A stretch of DNA of 64,000 nt from CAVVAL01 sp963742725 (GCA_963742725.1 CAVUMX010000004.1:744001-808000), one strand, 5' to 3'; positions 17,429 to 26,147 are shown, counted from the first letter of the stretch. Made by a program: numbers and translations. The notes: generated by a model not told the origin, from the letters alone.

Positions 17429-17878
17429 ATGGAGTACGGCAGCATCGAACGAGAGATCCACGTCGACGCCTCGCCGGAGGTGGTCTTCGAGGTCGTCAGC
17501 AGCCCTGAGCACATCTCGGAGTGGTGGACCGACGATGCCGAGGTCGAAGCGACCCCCGGCGCGGTCGGTGAGCTTGTCTGGGGCGACAGGGTCGACGTCG
17601 TCCCGATGAGGGTGGTGGACGCCGAGCCGCCTCGACTGTTCTCGTTCCGCTGGTGCTATCCCGAGGGTGACGTCGACGCCGACAACTCGCTGCTGGTCAC
17701 GTTCGAGCTCACGCCGTCAGGCACGGGCACCAGGATCCGGCTCACCGAGACCGGGTTCCGGGAGATGGGCTGGGAGGCCGCGAAGCTGGAGGAGCAGTAC
17801 CGCGAGCACAGCGTCGGTTGGGACACCTTCGTTCCCCGACTCGGGGAGTACATCGCTCGGCTGGTGTCCACCCCATGA
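17429..17878 (+). CDS. SRPBCC (AHSA1-like) protein
   Basis: 149 residues with the START/Bet v 1-like fold pattern: IEREIHVDASPEVVFEVVSS, SEWWTDDAEVE, LVTFELTPSGTGTRIRLTET and a long C-terminal helix. This group binds hydrophobic ligands in a deep cavity and has no fixed catalytic motif. SD AGGAG lies 8 bases before the ATG. Its stop overlaps the start of the ArsR-type regulator (ATGA at 17875-17878), a common pairing in Actinobacteria and Firmicutes in which the regulator represses its own operon. Confidence 0.9.
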   Translation: MEYGSIEREIHVDASPEVVFEVVSSPEHISEWWTDDAEVEATPGAVGELVWGDRVDVVPMRVVDAEPPRLFSFRWCYPEGDVDADNSLLVTFELTPSGTGTRIRLTETGFREMGWEAAKLEEQYREHSVGWDTFVPRLGEYIARLVSTP

Positions 17879-18228
17879 CCGCCGCCGTCGACGACGACCT
17901 GTGGTCCGCGGTCGGAGATCCGACCCGTCGGCGGATGCTCGACCTGCTCCTGGCAGATGGGGATGGCACGGCTACCAGCCTCAGCGAACGGCTGCCCGTG
18001 ACGCGGCAGGCCATCGCGAAACATCTCGGCGTGCTCGACCGTGTCGGCCTGGTGCACTCCGCGCCGGCCGGGCGTGAGAGGAGGTACCGGGTGGACGAGG
18101 CGCAACTTGCTCGCGCGGTCGCCCAGTTGTCCTCGGTGGGGGCGGCGTGGGACGCCAGGCTCCGCCGCATCAAGCGGATCGCCGAGGCCATTCAGCGTCG
18201 GCAGGACGAGCGCGGCACAACTCAGTGA
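17875..18228 (+). CDS. ArsR-family winged-helix repressor
   Basis: 117 residues. LWSAVGDPTRRRMLDLLL, then TSLSERLPVTRQAIAKHLGV and ERRYRVDEAQL mark the winged helix-turn-helix of the ArsR/SmtB family. No metal-binding CxC motif is present, placing it in the subfamily that travels with SRPBCC genes rather than with metal-resistance genes. The ATG overlaps the preceding stop codon. It probably binds the twin palindromes at 17351-17410. The third gene, another SRPBCC protein, starts 35 bp downstream. Confidence 0.92.
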   Translation: MTAAVDDDLWSAVGDPTRRRMLDLLLADGDGTATSLSERLPVTRQAIAKHLGVLDRVGLVHSAPAGRERRYRVDEAQLARAVAQLSSVGAAWDARLRRIKRIAEAIQRRQDERGTTQ

Positions 18229-18263
18229 GTCATCAACGTCATCGCTGGAAGGAAGTACCGGAC

Positions 18264-18707
18264 ATGGTGGACATCCTGCACAGGGTCGGAATCAAGTCGT
18301 CGGTGGCCGAGGTCTACGAGGCCTTGACCACCGTCGAGGGGTTGGCCGGCTGGTGGACGACCGACACCCAAGGCAAAGGCAACGATCTCGACGGCGTACT
18401 CCAGTTCCGGTTCGGGGCCGGTGGATTCGACATGAAGGTCCTCGAACTCGACCCCGGCAAGCGCGTGCTGTGGGAGGTGGTCGACGGGCCCGCGGAATGG
18501 ATCGGCACACACGTGGACTGGGACCTCGATCAGGTCGGCGACCATGCCGTCGTTCTCTTCAAGCACCAGGGCTGGAAGGAGCCGGTGGAGTTCATGCACC
18601 ACTGCAGCACCAAGTGGGCGGTCTTTCTGATGAGCCTGAAGTCGCTGATCGAAACCGGGAAAGGCGCTCCGGATCCCCACGACGTCAAGATCGACAACTG
18701 GAACTGA
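18264..18707 (+). CDS. SRPBCC (AHSA1-like) protein, third gene of the ArsR operon
   Basis: 147 residues from the ATG at 18264, with GGAAGGAAG upstream. It has the usual opening VDILHRVGIKSSVAEVYEAL, AGWWTTDTQGKG and the helix HHCSTKWAVFLMSLKSLIET of SRPBCC proteins. It is only distantly similar to the first SRPBCC protein of the operon, so the pair may bind different ligands or work in sequence. The genes run SRPBCC, ArsR, SRPBCC on one probable transcript ended by the hairpin at 18719-18752. Confidence 0.9.
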   Translation: MVDILHRVGIKSSVAEVYEALTTVEGLAGWWTTDTQGKGNDLDGVLQFRFGAGGFDMKVLELDPGKRVLWEVVDGPAEWIGTHVDWDLDQVGDHAVVLFKHQGWKEPVEFMHHCSTKWAVFLMSLKSLIETGKGAPDPHDVKIDNWN

Positions 18708-18718
18708 CATTTCCTCAC

Positions 18719-18752
18719 CCGGAGCCGTCGTCCCCACGGGCGGCGGCTCCGG
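18719..18752 (+). terminator. Terminator of the SRPBCC-ArsR-SRPBCC operon
   Basis: A 12-bp stem CCGGAGCCGTCG against 18741-18752 with one G-U pair and a 10-base loop, 12 bases past the last stop. Confidence 0.7.
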
Positions 18753-18757
18753 AGGTG

Positions 18758-18775
18758 CATCAAACTGTTTTGATG
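18758..18775 (+). promoter_or_regulatory. ArsR-type operator, ATCAA-N6-TTGAT
   Basis: CATCAAACTGTTTTGATG has 7-bp arms and a 4-base centre, matching the ATCAA-N6-TTGAT form known for ArsR/SmtB operators. It ends 12 bases before the GTG of the ArsR fusion gene, so bound repressor would block its promoter. An ATG lies inside the operator itself (18773) but is an unlikely start. Confidence 0.7.
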
Positions 18776-18787
18776 TATTGTCGAAAC

Positions 18788-19546
18788 GTGGCCTCCCCGA
18801 GCCAAGCCGCCCCGGCGTTCGTACGCCTGGCCGGACATCCGCTGCGCTGGCAACTGCTGACCGCACTCGCCGGCAGCGACCTGCGGGTCCGTGAACTGGT
18901 CACCCAGGTCGGGCAGCCGCAGAACCTGGTCTCCTACCACCTGCGGCAGCTCCGCGACGGCGGCCTGGTCACCGCCGCCCGCAGCAGCTTCGACGGCCGC
19001 GACAGCTACTACCACCTGGACCTGGACCGCTGCGCCCACGCGCTGGCAGGCACCGGCGCCGCCCTGCATCCGGCCCTGCGCCTGAACGGCGCGGTTCCCC
19101 CTCGGCGGCTACCTCGCTGCTCGGTGCTGTTCGTGTGCACCGGCAACAGCGCCCGCTCACCGATCGCCGAGGCACTACTGGGTCGCCGTGCCGGCGATCA
19201 CGTCACGGTGATCAGCGCCGGAAGCCGCCCGAAGTCGCGGCTGCATCCCCACGCGGTGCGGGTGCTCAGGGACCAGTCCGGCATCGATGTCGCCGACCAG
19301 CGTCCGCGGCACCTGGACACGCTCGCCGGCCGCCGGTTCGACCACGTGATCACCCTGTGCGACAAGGCCCGCGAAGTGTGTCCCGAGTTCGGTGACCATC
19401 CGCATCGGCAGCACTGGAGCGTCCCCGACCCCGCCGCAGCCGGCACCAGCTATGCCGCCTTCGTCCGCACCGCCGCCGACATCGACACCCGGGTCCGGCA
19501 CCTGCTGCCCGTCCTCGCCACCGACCCTCAGGAGGTTGAGCCATGA
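18788..19546 (+). CDS. Fusion of ArsR repressor and arsenate reductase / LMW tyrosine phosphatase
   Basis: About 252 residues from the GTG at 18788. Residues 1-100 are an ArsR-type winged helix (GHPLRWQLLTALAGSD, GQPQNLVSYHLRQLRDGGLV). Residues 112-250 are a low-molecular-weight phosphatase-fold domain with the P-loop LFVCTGNSARSPIAEALL (C117, R123) and the late WSVPDPAAAGTSYAAF acid motif of arsenate reductases that use a thioredoxin or mycothiol couple. Such fusions sense and reduce arsenate in some Actinobacteria. No arsenite pump or arsenite methylase gene lies beside it. The stop overlaps the ATG of a VOC gene (ATGA), and the VOC protein may be part of the same pathway. The operator sits directly upstream, leaving almost no 5' leader. 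Confidence 0.88.
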   Translation: MASPSQAAPAFVRLAGHPLRWQLLTALAGSDLRVRELVTQVGQPQNLVSYHLRQLRDGGLVTAARSSFDGRDSYYHLDLDRCAHALAGTGAALHPALRLNGAVPPRRLPRCSVLFVCTGNSARSPIAEALLGRRAGDHVTVISAGSRPKSRLHPHAVRVLRDQSGIDVADQRPRHLDTLAGRRFDHVITLCDKAREVCPEFGDHPHRQHWSVPDPAAAGTSYAAFVRTAADIDTRVRHLLPVLATDPQEVEP

Positions 19547-19935
19547 GTACGCCCGACCAGTACGCCGGCGTCCGCTACCTCGTCGACGACGTTCAGGCCG
19601 CCATCGACTTCTACACCACCCACCTCGGCTTCGAACTGAACACCAGCGCCGCGCCCGCCTTCGCCGACGTGGTCCGCGGCCCGCTGCGGCTGCTGCTGTC
19701 CGGGCCGGCCAGTTCCGGTGCCCGCGTCACCCCGGCCGACGCCGCCGGCCCGGGCGGCAACCGCATCCACCTCCTCGTGGACGACCTGGACGCCGAGATC
19801 GACCGGCTCCGTGGCGCGGGGCTGCCGTTCCGCAGCGAGCCGATCTCCGGACCCGGTGGTCGCCAGATCCTGCTCGCCGACCCCGCCGGCAACCTGATCG
19901 AACTGTTCCAACCCGCCCGCCGCCGCACCACCTGA
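19543..19935 (+). CDS. VOC-family protein coupled to the ArsR/arsenate-reductase fusion
   Basis: 130 residues: YAGVRYLVDDVQAAIDFYTT, NRIHLLVDDLDAEIDRL and GRQILLADPAGNLIELF are the two VOC modules with their closing DPxGNxIELF. The start overlaps the preceding stop by four bases, so translation is coupled. VOC proteins in arsenic clusters include organoarsenical lyases (ArsI-like), but the vicinal cysteine pair of ArsI is not visible here, so that role is not supported. Confidence 0.88.
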   Translation: MSTPDQYAGVRYLVDDVQAAIDFYTTHLGFELNTSAAPAFADVVRGPLRLLLSGPASSGARVTPADAAGPGGNRIHLLVDDLDAEIDRLRGAGLPFRSEPISGPGGRQILLADPAGNLIELFQPARRRTT

Positions 19936-19972
19936 CCGCCCTCCACGCCCGCACCTGACCCGCTGCGCAGCT

Positions 19973-20012
19973 GGGCGAGGTTTCGGTCGCTATAGCGACC
20001 GAAACCTCGCCC
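19973..20012 (+). terminator. 40-bp perfect palindrome after the ArsR-fusion operon
   Basis: GGGCGAGGTTTCGGTCGC (19973-19990), centre TATA, and the exact complement to 20012. The whole 40 bp is self-complementary. It is followed by AAACCGTTTT. It lies 37 bases past the VOC stop and before the minus-strand 57-aa gene, so it can end transcription from both sides. Confidence 0.8.
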
Positions 20013-20093
20013 AAACCGTTTTAGCCGGCTACTCGACGGCCTCGGCCCACGATGGCGAACTCCACGCGCAGCGGCGGCGTCCGCTGGCGGGTG

Positions 20094-20267
20094 TCAGTCC
20101 CGGCGGCTCGTCGAGGCGATCACCGTCAGGCTGTGGGCGATCGACGTGAGCGCCAGCGCCTGCACCGCCTCGTAGGTGCCGGGCTTGAGCCGTGCCGCCA
20201 CCGCCGCCGCCTGCTCCGCGTACGCGCGGGCGGTGTTCAGGGTGGAGTCGGCGTCCGGTGTGGTCAT
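20094..20267 (-). CDS. Small hypothetical protein of 57 residues
   Basis: Reads MTTPDADSTLNTARAYAEQA, then a helix AAAVAARLKPGTYEAVQALA and LTSIAHSLTVIASTSRRD. GAAGGA lies 6 bases before the ATG on the minus strand, and the codons end in G or C as in true genes here. Mostly helical, no signal or membrane segment. Unknown function. It is divergent from the second subtilase gene. Confidence 0.6.
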   Translation of the reverse strand: MTTPDADSTLNTARAYAEQAAAVAARLKPGTYEAVQALALTSIAHSLTVIASTSRRD

Positions 20268-20638
20268 GGTGCGTCCTTCGTGGCAGGGGAGGAGTACGCG
20301 CAGACCGTAACGCGGCCGGCGGGGCCACCGGGTGCTTCAGGGGCAGTCGGCCGGCGGCCGCACGCCGATCGAGACCCGGCCAACGCTGACGCCGGTCAGT
20401 CGACAGTGGACTCCGCGCAAGGCTGGGCAACCGCCGCTACCAGGCGAATCGGTAGTTTCTCAAACATCATGTGAAAAATACTCTCATTAGGCTTGCATTG
20501 GTCCAGACCATTGGCGTAAACCCATACCTCGAACGCAGCCCCGCGGGCGCGTTGTCTGTGCGCCTCCCGCATGCGGAGCTTGGCACGTCCCGGCCCACCA
20601 CCAGGTGGGGCGGCGCCATGCGATCGAGGAGTGATGCG

Positions 20639-23600
20639 ATGCGGCGGCATGGAAAGACGTTCGTCACCACGGTGGCGATCGTCACCGCGATCACCACGGC
20701 GTTACCGGCCAGCGCGGCCCCTTCTCAGCCTGGGGCAGCGGCGGGCACGACCACAGCGAGTTCCGTACCGGCAGCGTTCTCGGTGACGCTGATCACCGGC
20801 GACCGTGTCACGGTCAGCGTTGCCAACGGCGCCTATTCGGCCATCATCGCCCCCGGGGCGGGCCGGAAGCACATCGCCTTCGTCCAGCAGCAGGGTAAGG
20901 ACACTGCCGGGCAGGACACCTTCGAGGTACTCCCGACCGACGCGATTCCCCTGGTGCAGAGCCAGCTACTCGACGCCAGGTTGTTCGACGTTCTCACCCT
21001 GAAGCGGTTCGGCTACGACGACGCCAAGAGCCCGTCCACGCCGCTGATCGTCACCGGTGCGCCCGGTCTTGCCGCCGCCAAGCTCGCGGGAGCGAAGGCC
21101 ACCCGGACGTTGCCCAGCATCGGCGGCACCGCCGTCCGCAGCGAGAAGAAGGGCGCGGGCCCGTTCTGGCGTTCGCTGCGGGGGGCAGGTGGCTCCGCGC
21201 TCGCGGCCGGCTTGACCCATGTCTATCTCGACGGCAAGTCACGCGTCGTGGACGAAGGGTCGAACAAGCAGGTCGGCGCGCAGGCCGCCTGGGCCGCGGG
21301 CTTCGACGGCACGGGCGTGACCACCGCCGTCCTCGACAGTGGCATCGACGCTGGTCACCAGGATCTGAGCGGCAAGATCGTCGAGGCGGTGGACTTCTCC
21401 GGCAGCGAGGCCGGGCCCAAGGACGAGCACGGCCACGGCACCCACGTGGCAGCGACGATCGCGGGCACGGGCTCGGCGTCGGAAGGCCGGCACCGGGGCG
21501 TGGCGCCCGGTGCCAGGTTGCTGGTCGGCCGGGTCTGTGACGTGGACGGCAACTGTCCTGAGTCGGCCACGATCGCCGGGATGGAGTGGGCCGCCAGCAA
21601 GGCGCGCGTGGTCAGCATGAGCCTGGGCACGTCCACGCCGTCCGACGGCACCGACCTGCTCTCGAAGGCCCTCAACAAGCTCAGCGAGGACACGGGTGCC
21701 CTGTTCGTCGTGGCCGCCGGCAACGAGGGCCCGGACGCGGGCACCGTCGGGTCGCCGGGTGCGGCCAGCGCGGCGCTCACGGTCGGGAGCGTGGACCGGA
21801 CCGACACGGCGAGCGGGTTCTCCAGCCGCGGCCCGCTGCGGGACGGCTCCGTGAAGCCGGACATCACCGCGCCGGGCGAGGGCATCATCTCGGCCAGGGC
21901 CGCCGGTACGAGCATGGGCGACGTGATCGACGACAACTACACGGCCGCGTCGGGTACGTCGATGGCCACGCCGCACGTCTCGGGCGCCGCGGCGATCCTG
22001 GCCCAGGCGCATCCCTCCTGGACCGGCGCGCAGTTGAAGGCGGCGCTCACGTCGTCGGCGTTCCCGATCGAGGCGCCGGTGTTCACCCAGGGCACCGGCC
22101 GGCTCGACCTGGCGCGGGCGGTACGGCAGTCGGCGTCGAGCTCCACGTCGGTCAGCGTGGGCCGGATCGCGGCGCCGTTCGACACCCGTCCCGTCGTCCG
22201 TAAGGGCGTCACCTACCGCAACGGGGGTGCCGACCCGATCACGTTGACGCTGGCCCTGAACGTCGCCATCGGCGACGCTCAGCTGCCGGCCGGAGCCCTG
22301 ACGCTCAGCGCTGACACGGTCACCGTGCCGGCCGGGGGCAACGCGGCCGTCGACGTGATCGTCAACCCGGCGCTGCTGGAGGCCACGACGTTCGGGCAGC
22401 TCGCGGGCCGTCTCGTGGCAACGAGCGGGGACGTCAGCCTTCAGACCGTCGTCGCGGGCATCGTCGAGCCGGAGTCGTACGACGTCACGGTGGATCTGAT
22501 CGACCGGCACGGCAAGCCGATCTCGGCGGCGGCGGGCGCCCAGTTCCTGCGGATGGTCTCGCTCGACCTCGCCCTGGCGCCGCACCCGGACGTCTCCCGC
22601 ATCACCGAGAGCACGGTGACGGTGCGCGTCCAGAAGGGGCGGTTCGGGCTCCAGGGGATCATCACGACGGCCGAGACCCCGGAGAACACATACGGCACCG
22701 AGAGCTTCACCGTCCTCAGCCTCCCGACCCTGAAGGTGGACCGCGACGTGAAGATCACCCTGGACGCGCGGACGGGCAAGCCGATGCGCCCGGTCCTCGA
22801 CACGGCCGGCGTCGAGCGGCGCAACGCGTTCATCGAGCAGCGCTGGCGCGTGCACAACGGGGCGGAGGTCGTCGGCTACGACGGCTTCGGGATCGGCACG
22901 GGCAGTACTCAGCCGATGTACGCGCGGACGGTCGGCAGCGACCCGGGATTCCTTTCCCTGTACCGGTCCGCCGTCGGTACGCCGCCTGGCGTAACGCCCG
23001 CGCACCTGTACCACCTGGCCATCAGGACGGTCGGCCGGGTACCGGACGGCATCGGCCGGATCCGGGACCGGGACCTCGCCACGGTCAAGGCCCGCTACCG
23101 GAACCAGGGCCACGACGTGACCGGCTCGCGGGCCGAGTGGATCCACTGGTACGAGGGGCAGAACGGCTTCGTCGACCTGTTCGTCGACAACATCCCGTTG
23201 CCGGTACGTCTCACCGAGCACTACAGCGGTGGGGACGTGCAGTACCGCGGGCTGCTAGAACACAAGGTCGGGGCGTCGCCGTTCCCGGTGCCTGAGGGCA
23301 GCACCCAGACCGCACCGCGCAGCTACCTGCGCGGCGCGGTGACGAGCGAGAACTGGAACTCGGCCGTGCTCGGCCCGAACCTGACGGACCTCTCCACGGA
23401 GCTCAACCAGGTCACGCGGACCGACAACCGGATCTTCACCTGGATCCCGATGTTCACCGCGCCTCAGACCGGACACAGCAACTGGGCCGGCCTGGAGACG
23501 TTCAGCTGGCAGGGGTCGACGACGCTGCGCAAGGACGGCGCCGTGATCGGGTCGTCGCCGTTCGCCGGTCTTGCCGGGTTCACCGCCCCCACGACCGACG

Positions 23601-24052
23601 CGGCGACCTACGAGCTGGAGGTGGACGCGAGGCGGCCGTTCCGCTGGATCGACATCGGGACGCGGGTCAACACCAAGTGGACGTTCAGCTCGGCGCGCAC
23701 CGCCGATACCGAGCGGATCCCGCTGCGCACCGTGCGGGTCGACGCGCCGCTGCTGGACGACCACAACGCGGCCAAGGGTGGTGGCTACTTCCCGATCGTC
23801 ATGCGGGTGGAGGCCCAGGCCGGCACCAAGCCGGCTCCCGTGAAGTCGGTGACGCTGGAGTACTCGACCGACGAGGGCGCCACCTGGACGCCAACGCGGG
23901 CGCTCGGCCACGGCGACCACTACGGCGCCGTCGTTCGGCACCCGAAGGTCGGTGCCGAGGGTGGCTTCGTCGCGCTGCGGGTCAAGGTGACCGACACCGC
24001 CGGCGAGACGGTGGAACAGACGCACTACCGGGCGTACAAGCTCACTGAGTGA
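20639..24052 (+). CDS. Secreted subtilisin-family (S8) serine protease, second paralogue
   Basis: About 1137 residues. The start at 20639 is set by GAGGAG 7 bases upstream; the frame is open further back but without coding character. Signal peptide RHGKTFVTTVAIVTAITTAL with cleavage after ASA. Catalytic residues D233 (VLDSGIDAGHQD), H266 (EHGHGTHVAA) and S441 (SGTSMATPHVSG). The C-terminal 600 residues are beta domains. Close relative of the protease at 6614-10354 over the protease half; the protease-associated insert seen there is not obvious here. A TTA codon lies in the signal peptide (20702). Exported endopeptidase, substrate unknown. Confidence 0.95.
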   Translation: MRRHGKTFVTTVAIVTAITTALPASAAPSQPGAAAGTTTASSVPAAFSVTLITGDRVTVSVANGAYSAIIAPGAGRKHIAFVQQQGKDTAGQDTFEVLPTDAIPLVQSQLLDARLFDVLTLKRFGYDDAKSPSTPLIVTGAPGLAAAKLAGAKATRTLPSIGGTAVRSEKKGAGPFWRSLRGAGGSALAAGLTHVYLDGKSRVVDEGSNKQVGAQAAWAAGFDGTGVTTAVLDSGIDAGHQDLSGKIVEAVDFSGSEAGPKDEHGHGTHVAATIAGTGSASEGRHRGVAPGARLLVGRVCDVDGNCPESATIAGMEWAASKARVVSMSLGTSTPSDGTDLLSKALNKLSEDTGALFVVAAGNEGPDAGTVGSPGAASAALTVGSVDRTDTASGFSSRGPLRDGSVKPDITAPGEGIISARAAGTSMGDVIDDNYTAASGTSMATPHVSGAAAILAQAHPSWTGAQLKAALTSSAFPIEAPVFTQGTGRLDLARAVRQSASSSTSVSVGRIAAPFDTRPVVRKGVTYRNGGADPITLTLALNVAIGDAQLPAGALTLSADTVTVPAGGNAAVDVIVNPALLEATTFGQLAGRLVATSGDVSLQTVVAGIVEPESYDVTVDLIDRHGKPISAAAGAQFLRMVSLDLALAPHPDVSRITESTVTVRVQKGRFGLQGIITTAETPENTYGTESFTVLSLPTLKVDRDVKITLDARTGKPMRPVLDTAGVERRNAFIEQRWRVHNGAEVVGYDGFGIGTGSTQPMYARTVGSDPGFLSLYRSAVGTPPGVTPAHLYHLAIRTVGRVPDGIGRIRDRDLATVKARYRNQGHDVTGSRAEWIHWYEGQNGFVDLFVDNIPLPVRLTEHYSGGDVQYRGLLEHKVGASPFPVPEGSTQTAPRSYLRGAVTSENWNSAVLGPNLTDLSTELNQVTRTDNRIFTWIPMFTAPQTGHSNWAGLETFSWQGSTTLRKDGAVIGSSPFAGLAGFTAPTTDAATYELEVDARRPFRWIDIGTRVNTKWTFSSARTADTERIPLRTVRVDAPLLDDHNAAKGGGYFPIVMRVEAQAGTKPAPVKSVTLEYSTDEGATWTPTRALGHGDHYGAVVRHPKVGAEGGFVALRVKVTDTAGETVEQTHYRAYKLTE

Positions 24053-24066
24053 TCGGTAAGCGGGCA

Positions 24067-24090
24067 GGGCGGCGGGTGACCCCGCCGCCC
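24067..24090 (+). terminator. Hairpin terminator of the second subtilase gene
   Basis: GGGCGGCGGG, loop TGAC, CCCGCCGCCC: a perfect 10-bp stem that begins 14 bases after the stop codon. Confidence 0.8.
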
Positions 24091-24114
24091 TCGCCCGCCC
24101 GGTACCGTGTCGAC

Positions 24115-24450
24115 ATGCCCGATCCGTCAGCGGTCGCCGCGCAGTTCAACGAGCGCATCAACGCTGGCGACCTCGGGGGGCTGGCGGACCTGATGACCGA
24201 GGATCACCGCTTCGTCGACACCGAGGGGACCGCCGTCTCCGGCCGCGACGCTTGTGTAGAGGCCTGGCGTGGCTTCTTCGCCGCGTTCCCCGGCTACCGC
24301 AACGTCTTCACCGGTATGACCACGGACGGGACGACGGTCACGATCAGCGGCTACTCCGAATGCGCGGAACCGGCGCTGGCCGGCCCCGCTCGGTGGACGG
24401 CCAGGATCGCCGGCGATCGGGTCGCCGAGTGGCGCGTCGACGATCCGTAG
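24115..24450 (+). CDS. SnoaL/NTF2-like protein
   Basis: 111 residues from the ATG at 24115. VAAQFNERINAGDLGGLADL, TEDHRFVDTEGTAVSGRDA and AWRGFFAAFPGYRNVF are the cone-shaped alpha+beta fold of SnoaL-like polyketide cyclases and related proteins. The usual ending RIAGDRVAEWRVDD is present. Enzyme or ligand-binding role cannot be told apart. It is monocistronic, since a terminator precedes it. Confidence 0.85.
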   Translation: MPDPSAVAAQFNERINAGDLGGLADLMTEDHRFVDTEGTAVSGRDACVEAWRGFFAAFPGYRNVFTGMTTDGTTVTISGYSECAEPALAGPARWTARIAGDRVAEWRVDDP

Positions 24451-24580
24451 CGCCGACTCGGGCCCGCACCAGGCAACTTGTCCATGGATGTGCGGGAATC
24501 GTCGGCAAGGCTTGATCTAGCGCGGCTCATCCACTCCCGACACGATCGTGGCGCCCACCACCCTCGTTCGGGAGGTTCCC

Positions 24581-25243
24581 GTGTCACGCACTCCTGTTTC
24601 AGCACATCGCACCAGAGGGCTGCGCGTACTCAGCGCAGCCCTCACCGGCGTCATCGTCGCGGCGCTGCTCGCCGCACCCGCCGATGCCACACCACCCGGT
24701 ATCCCGTCGAAGGCCGTTGCCCAGAGCCAGCTCAGCGCCCTGACCGTCGCCGCCGAGGCCAACGCCGGCAGCTACGACCGGGACCTGTTCCCGCACTGGA
24801 TCACCGTCAGCGGGAGCTGCAACACCCGCGAGACCGTCCTCAAGCGCGACGGCACCAACGTCGTCACGAACTCCAGCTGCGCCTCCACGTCGGGGCGCTG
24901 GTTCAGCCCGTACGACGGCGCGACCTGGAGCGCCGCGTCCGATGTCGACATCGACCACATCGTCCCGCTCGCCGAAGCGTGGCGGTCCGGCGCCAGCTAC
25001 TGGACCACCACCAAGCGGCGCAGCTTCGCCAACGACCTCACCCGCCCCGCGCTCATCGCGGTCACCGACAACGTCAACCAGGCCAAGAGCGACAGCGATC
25101 CGGCCGAATGGGTTCCGCCCGTGACGTCCTACCGCTGCACCTACGCCAAGATGTGGATCGCCACCAAGTACTACTGGAACCTCACCTTGCAGTCCTCGGA
25201 GAAGCTGGCGCTGCAGAGCCTGCTCAACACCTGCGCCGCCTGA
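24581..25243 (+). CDS. Secreted HNH (DUF1524) nuclease
   Basis: 220 residues from the GTG at 24581, chosen by GGGAGG 5 bases upstream. A signal peptide (LRVLSAALTGVIVAALLAAP, cut about ADA) is followed by a domain with four cysteines and the HNH core DVDIDHIVPLAEAW, then ALIAVTDNVNQAKSDSDPAE, the asparagine and second histidine-like part of the GmrSD/DUF1524 type. Secreted proteins of this type are predicted extracellular DNases for nutrient recovery. It is followed by a strong bidirectional hairpin. Confidence 0.92.
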   Translation: MSRTPVSAHRTRGLRVLSAALTGVIVAALLAAPADATPPGIPSKAVAQSQLSALTVAAEANAGSYDRDLFPHWITVSGSCNTRETVLKRDGTNVVTNSSCASTSGRWFSPYDGATWSAASDVDIDHIVPLAEAWRSGASYWTTTKRRSFANDLTRPALIAVTDNVNQAKSDSDPAEWVPPVTSYRCTYAKMWIATKYYWNLTLQSSEKLALQSLLNTCAA

Positions 25244-25251
25244 TCACGGCA

Positions 25252-25285
25252 CCGGGGCGGCGCGGGATCGTCCGCGCCGCCCCGG
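25252..25285. terminator. Bidirectional 14-bp hairpin between convergent genes
   Basis: CCGGGGCGGCGCGG, loop GATCGT, and the exact complement. It serves the HNH nuclease (plus) and the gene ending at 25287 (minus). Confidence 0.85.
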
Positions 25286-25286
25286 G

Positions 25287-26147
25287 TCATGGTCCGGCGA
25301 GCGCGCTGGCCGCCCCGAGCAGATCGTGGACGAGGTGCTCGTCGCCGAAGACGTGGACGGGGACATCCTCGACGCGTTGCCGGTCACCGACCCGGCGGCA
25401 GAAGTCCAGGACGTCCACGGTCATCTCGGTATCGGGAAGGCCGGGGTCGGCGCCAGGCTCCAGCGCGATCAGCCACTCGCCGCCGCCTGCGCCGGTGAGC
25501 ACGACGCGCAGCGTCCGGCCGGCGCCCGCACGGCCGCTGCCGGCGAGCAGGTTCGGGAGGAGCTCGACCGCCTGGTTGGCGAGTTGCCACAACTGGTCCG
25601 GTGGCGGCGGGAGCGCCGGCTCGCCGACGGCCGCACGCACGTCCTCGGAGTGGATCCAGGTCTCGAACGCCCGCTGCAGGAGTGCCTGCTGGACGGAGAA
25701 GGTCGCGCCGCCCAGGCGAACGTCGCGCACCGGCAGATCCTGGCGTGCCGCCGTCGCGGCAGTGAGCAGCGCGTCGGCACGCGACCGCCACCTCGCTCGG
25801 GTCTGCTCCGGTGATCGGCGGCGCTCCCGGGCGATGGCGGCGTCGGTCCTGGCCAGCACGCCGCCCGCGAACTCGTCCCCTCCGGCCGTGAGCTGGTCGT
25901 AGATGTGCTCGTCGGTCGCCGACAGATGGGCGAGCACATCGTGCACCGACCAGTCGTAGATGACCCGGGTGCGCCACCGCTCAGCGGACAGGCGGCGAAC
26001 CAGGCGATCCAGGGCGTCGACCGCCCCGGCGTACGGATCGACGAACGTCGCGCTGGCGGTTCCGGGCGCCCGCCGTGCCCGGGCTCCGGCGAGGATTCTC
26101 GCCCGCCGCCCGGCATCGTCACGGGGCGCGTCAGCCGAGGTGGCCAT
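25287..26147 (-). CDS. Maleylpyruvate-isomerase-like mycothiol-dependent protein, coupled to an ECF sigma factor
   Basis: 286 residues. DWSVHDVLAHLSATDEHIYD and FETWIHSEDVRAA supply the His and the E-x3-H pair that bind zinc in the DinB-like mycothiol-dependent isomerase fold (MDMPI N-terminal domain). The C-terminal half (LPPPPDQLWQLANQAVELLP onward) is the usual extra domain. Its ATG overlaps the sigma stop codon by one base (TGATG), so the two are translationally coupled. In Actinobacteria, MDMPI-type proteins next to ECF factors have been proposed as anti-sigma or redox-sensing partners; here that is inference from position. Confidence 0.82.
   Translation of the reverse strand: MATSADAPRDDAGRRARILAGARARRAPGTASATFVDPYAGAVDALDRLVRRLSAERWRTRVIYDWSVHDVLAHLSATDEHIYDQLTAGGDEFAGGVLARTDAAIARERRRSPEQTRARWRSRADALLTAATAARQDLPVRDVRLGGATFSVQQALLQRAFETWIHSEDVRAAVGEPALPPPPDQLWQLANQAVELLPNLLAGSGRAGAGRTLRVVLTGAGGGEWLIALEPGADPGLPDTEMTVDVLDFCRRVGDRQRVEDVPVHVFGDEHLVHDLLGAASALAGP

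Noticed and set aside
19543..19935. VOC gene as an ArsI C-As lyase
   Set aside because: The vicinal cysteine pair required for As(III) binding in ArsI is not present.
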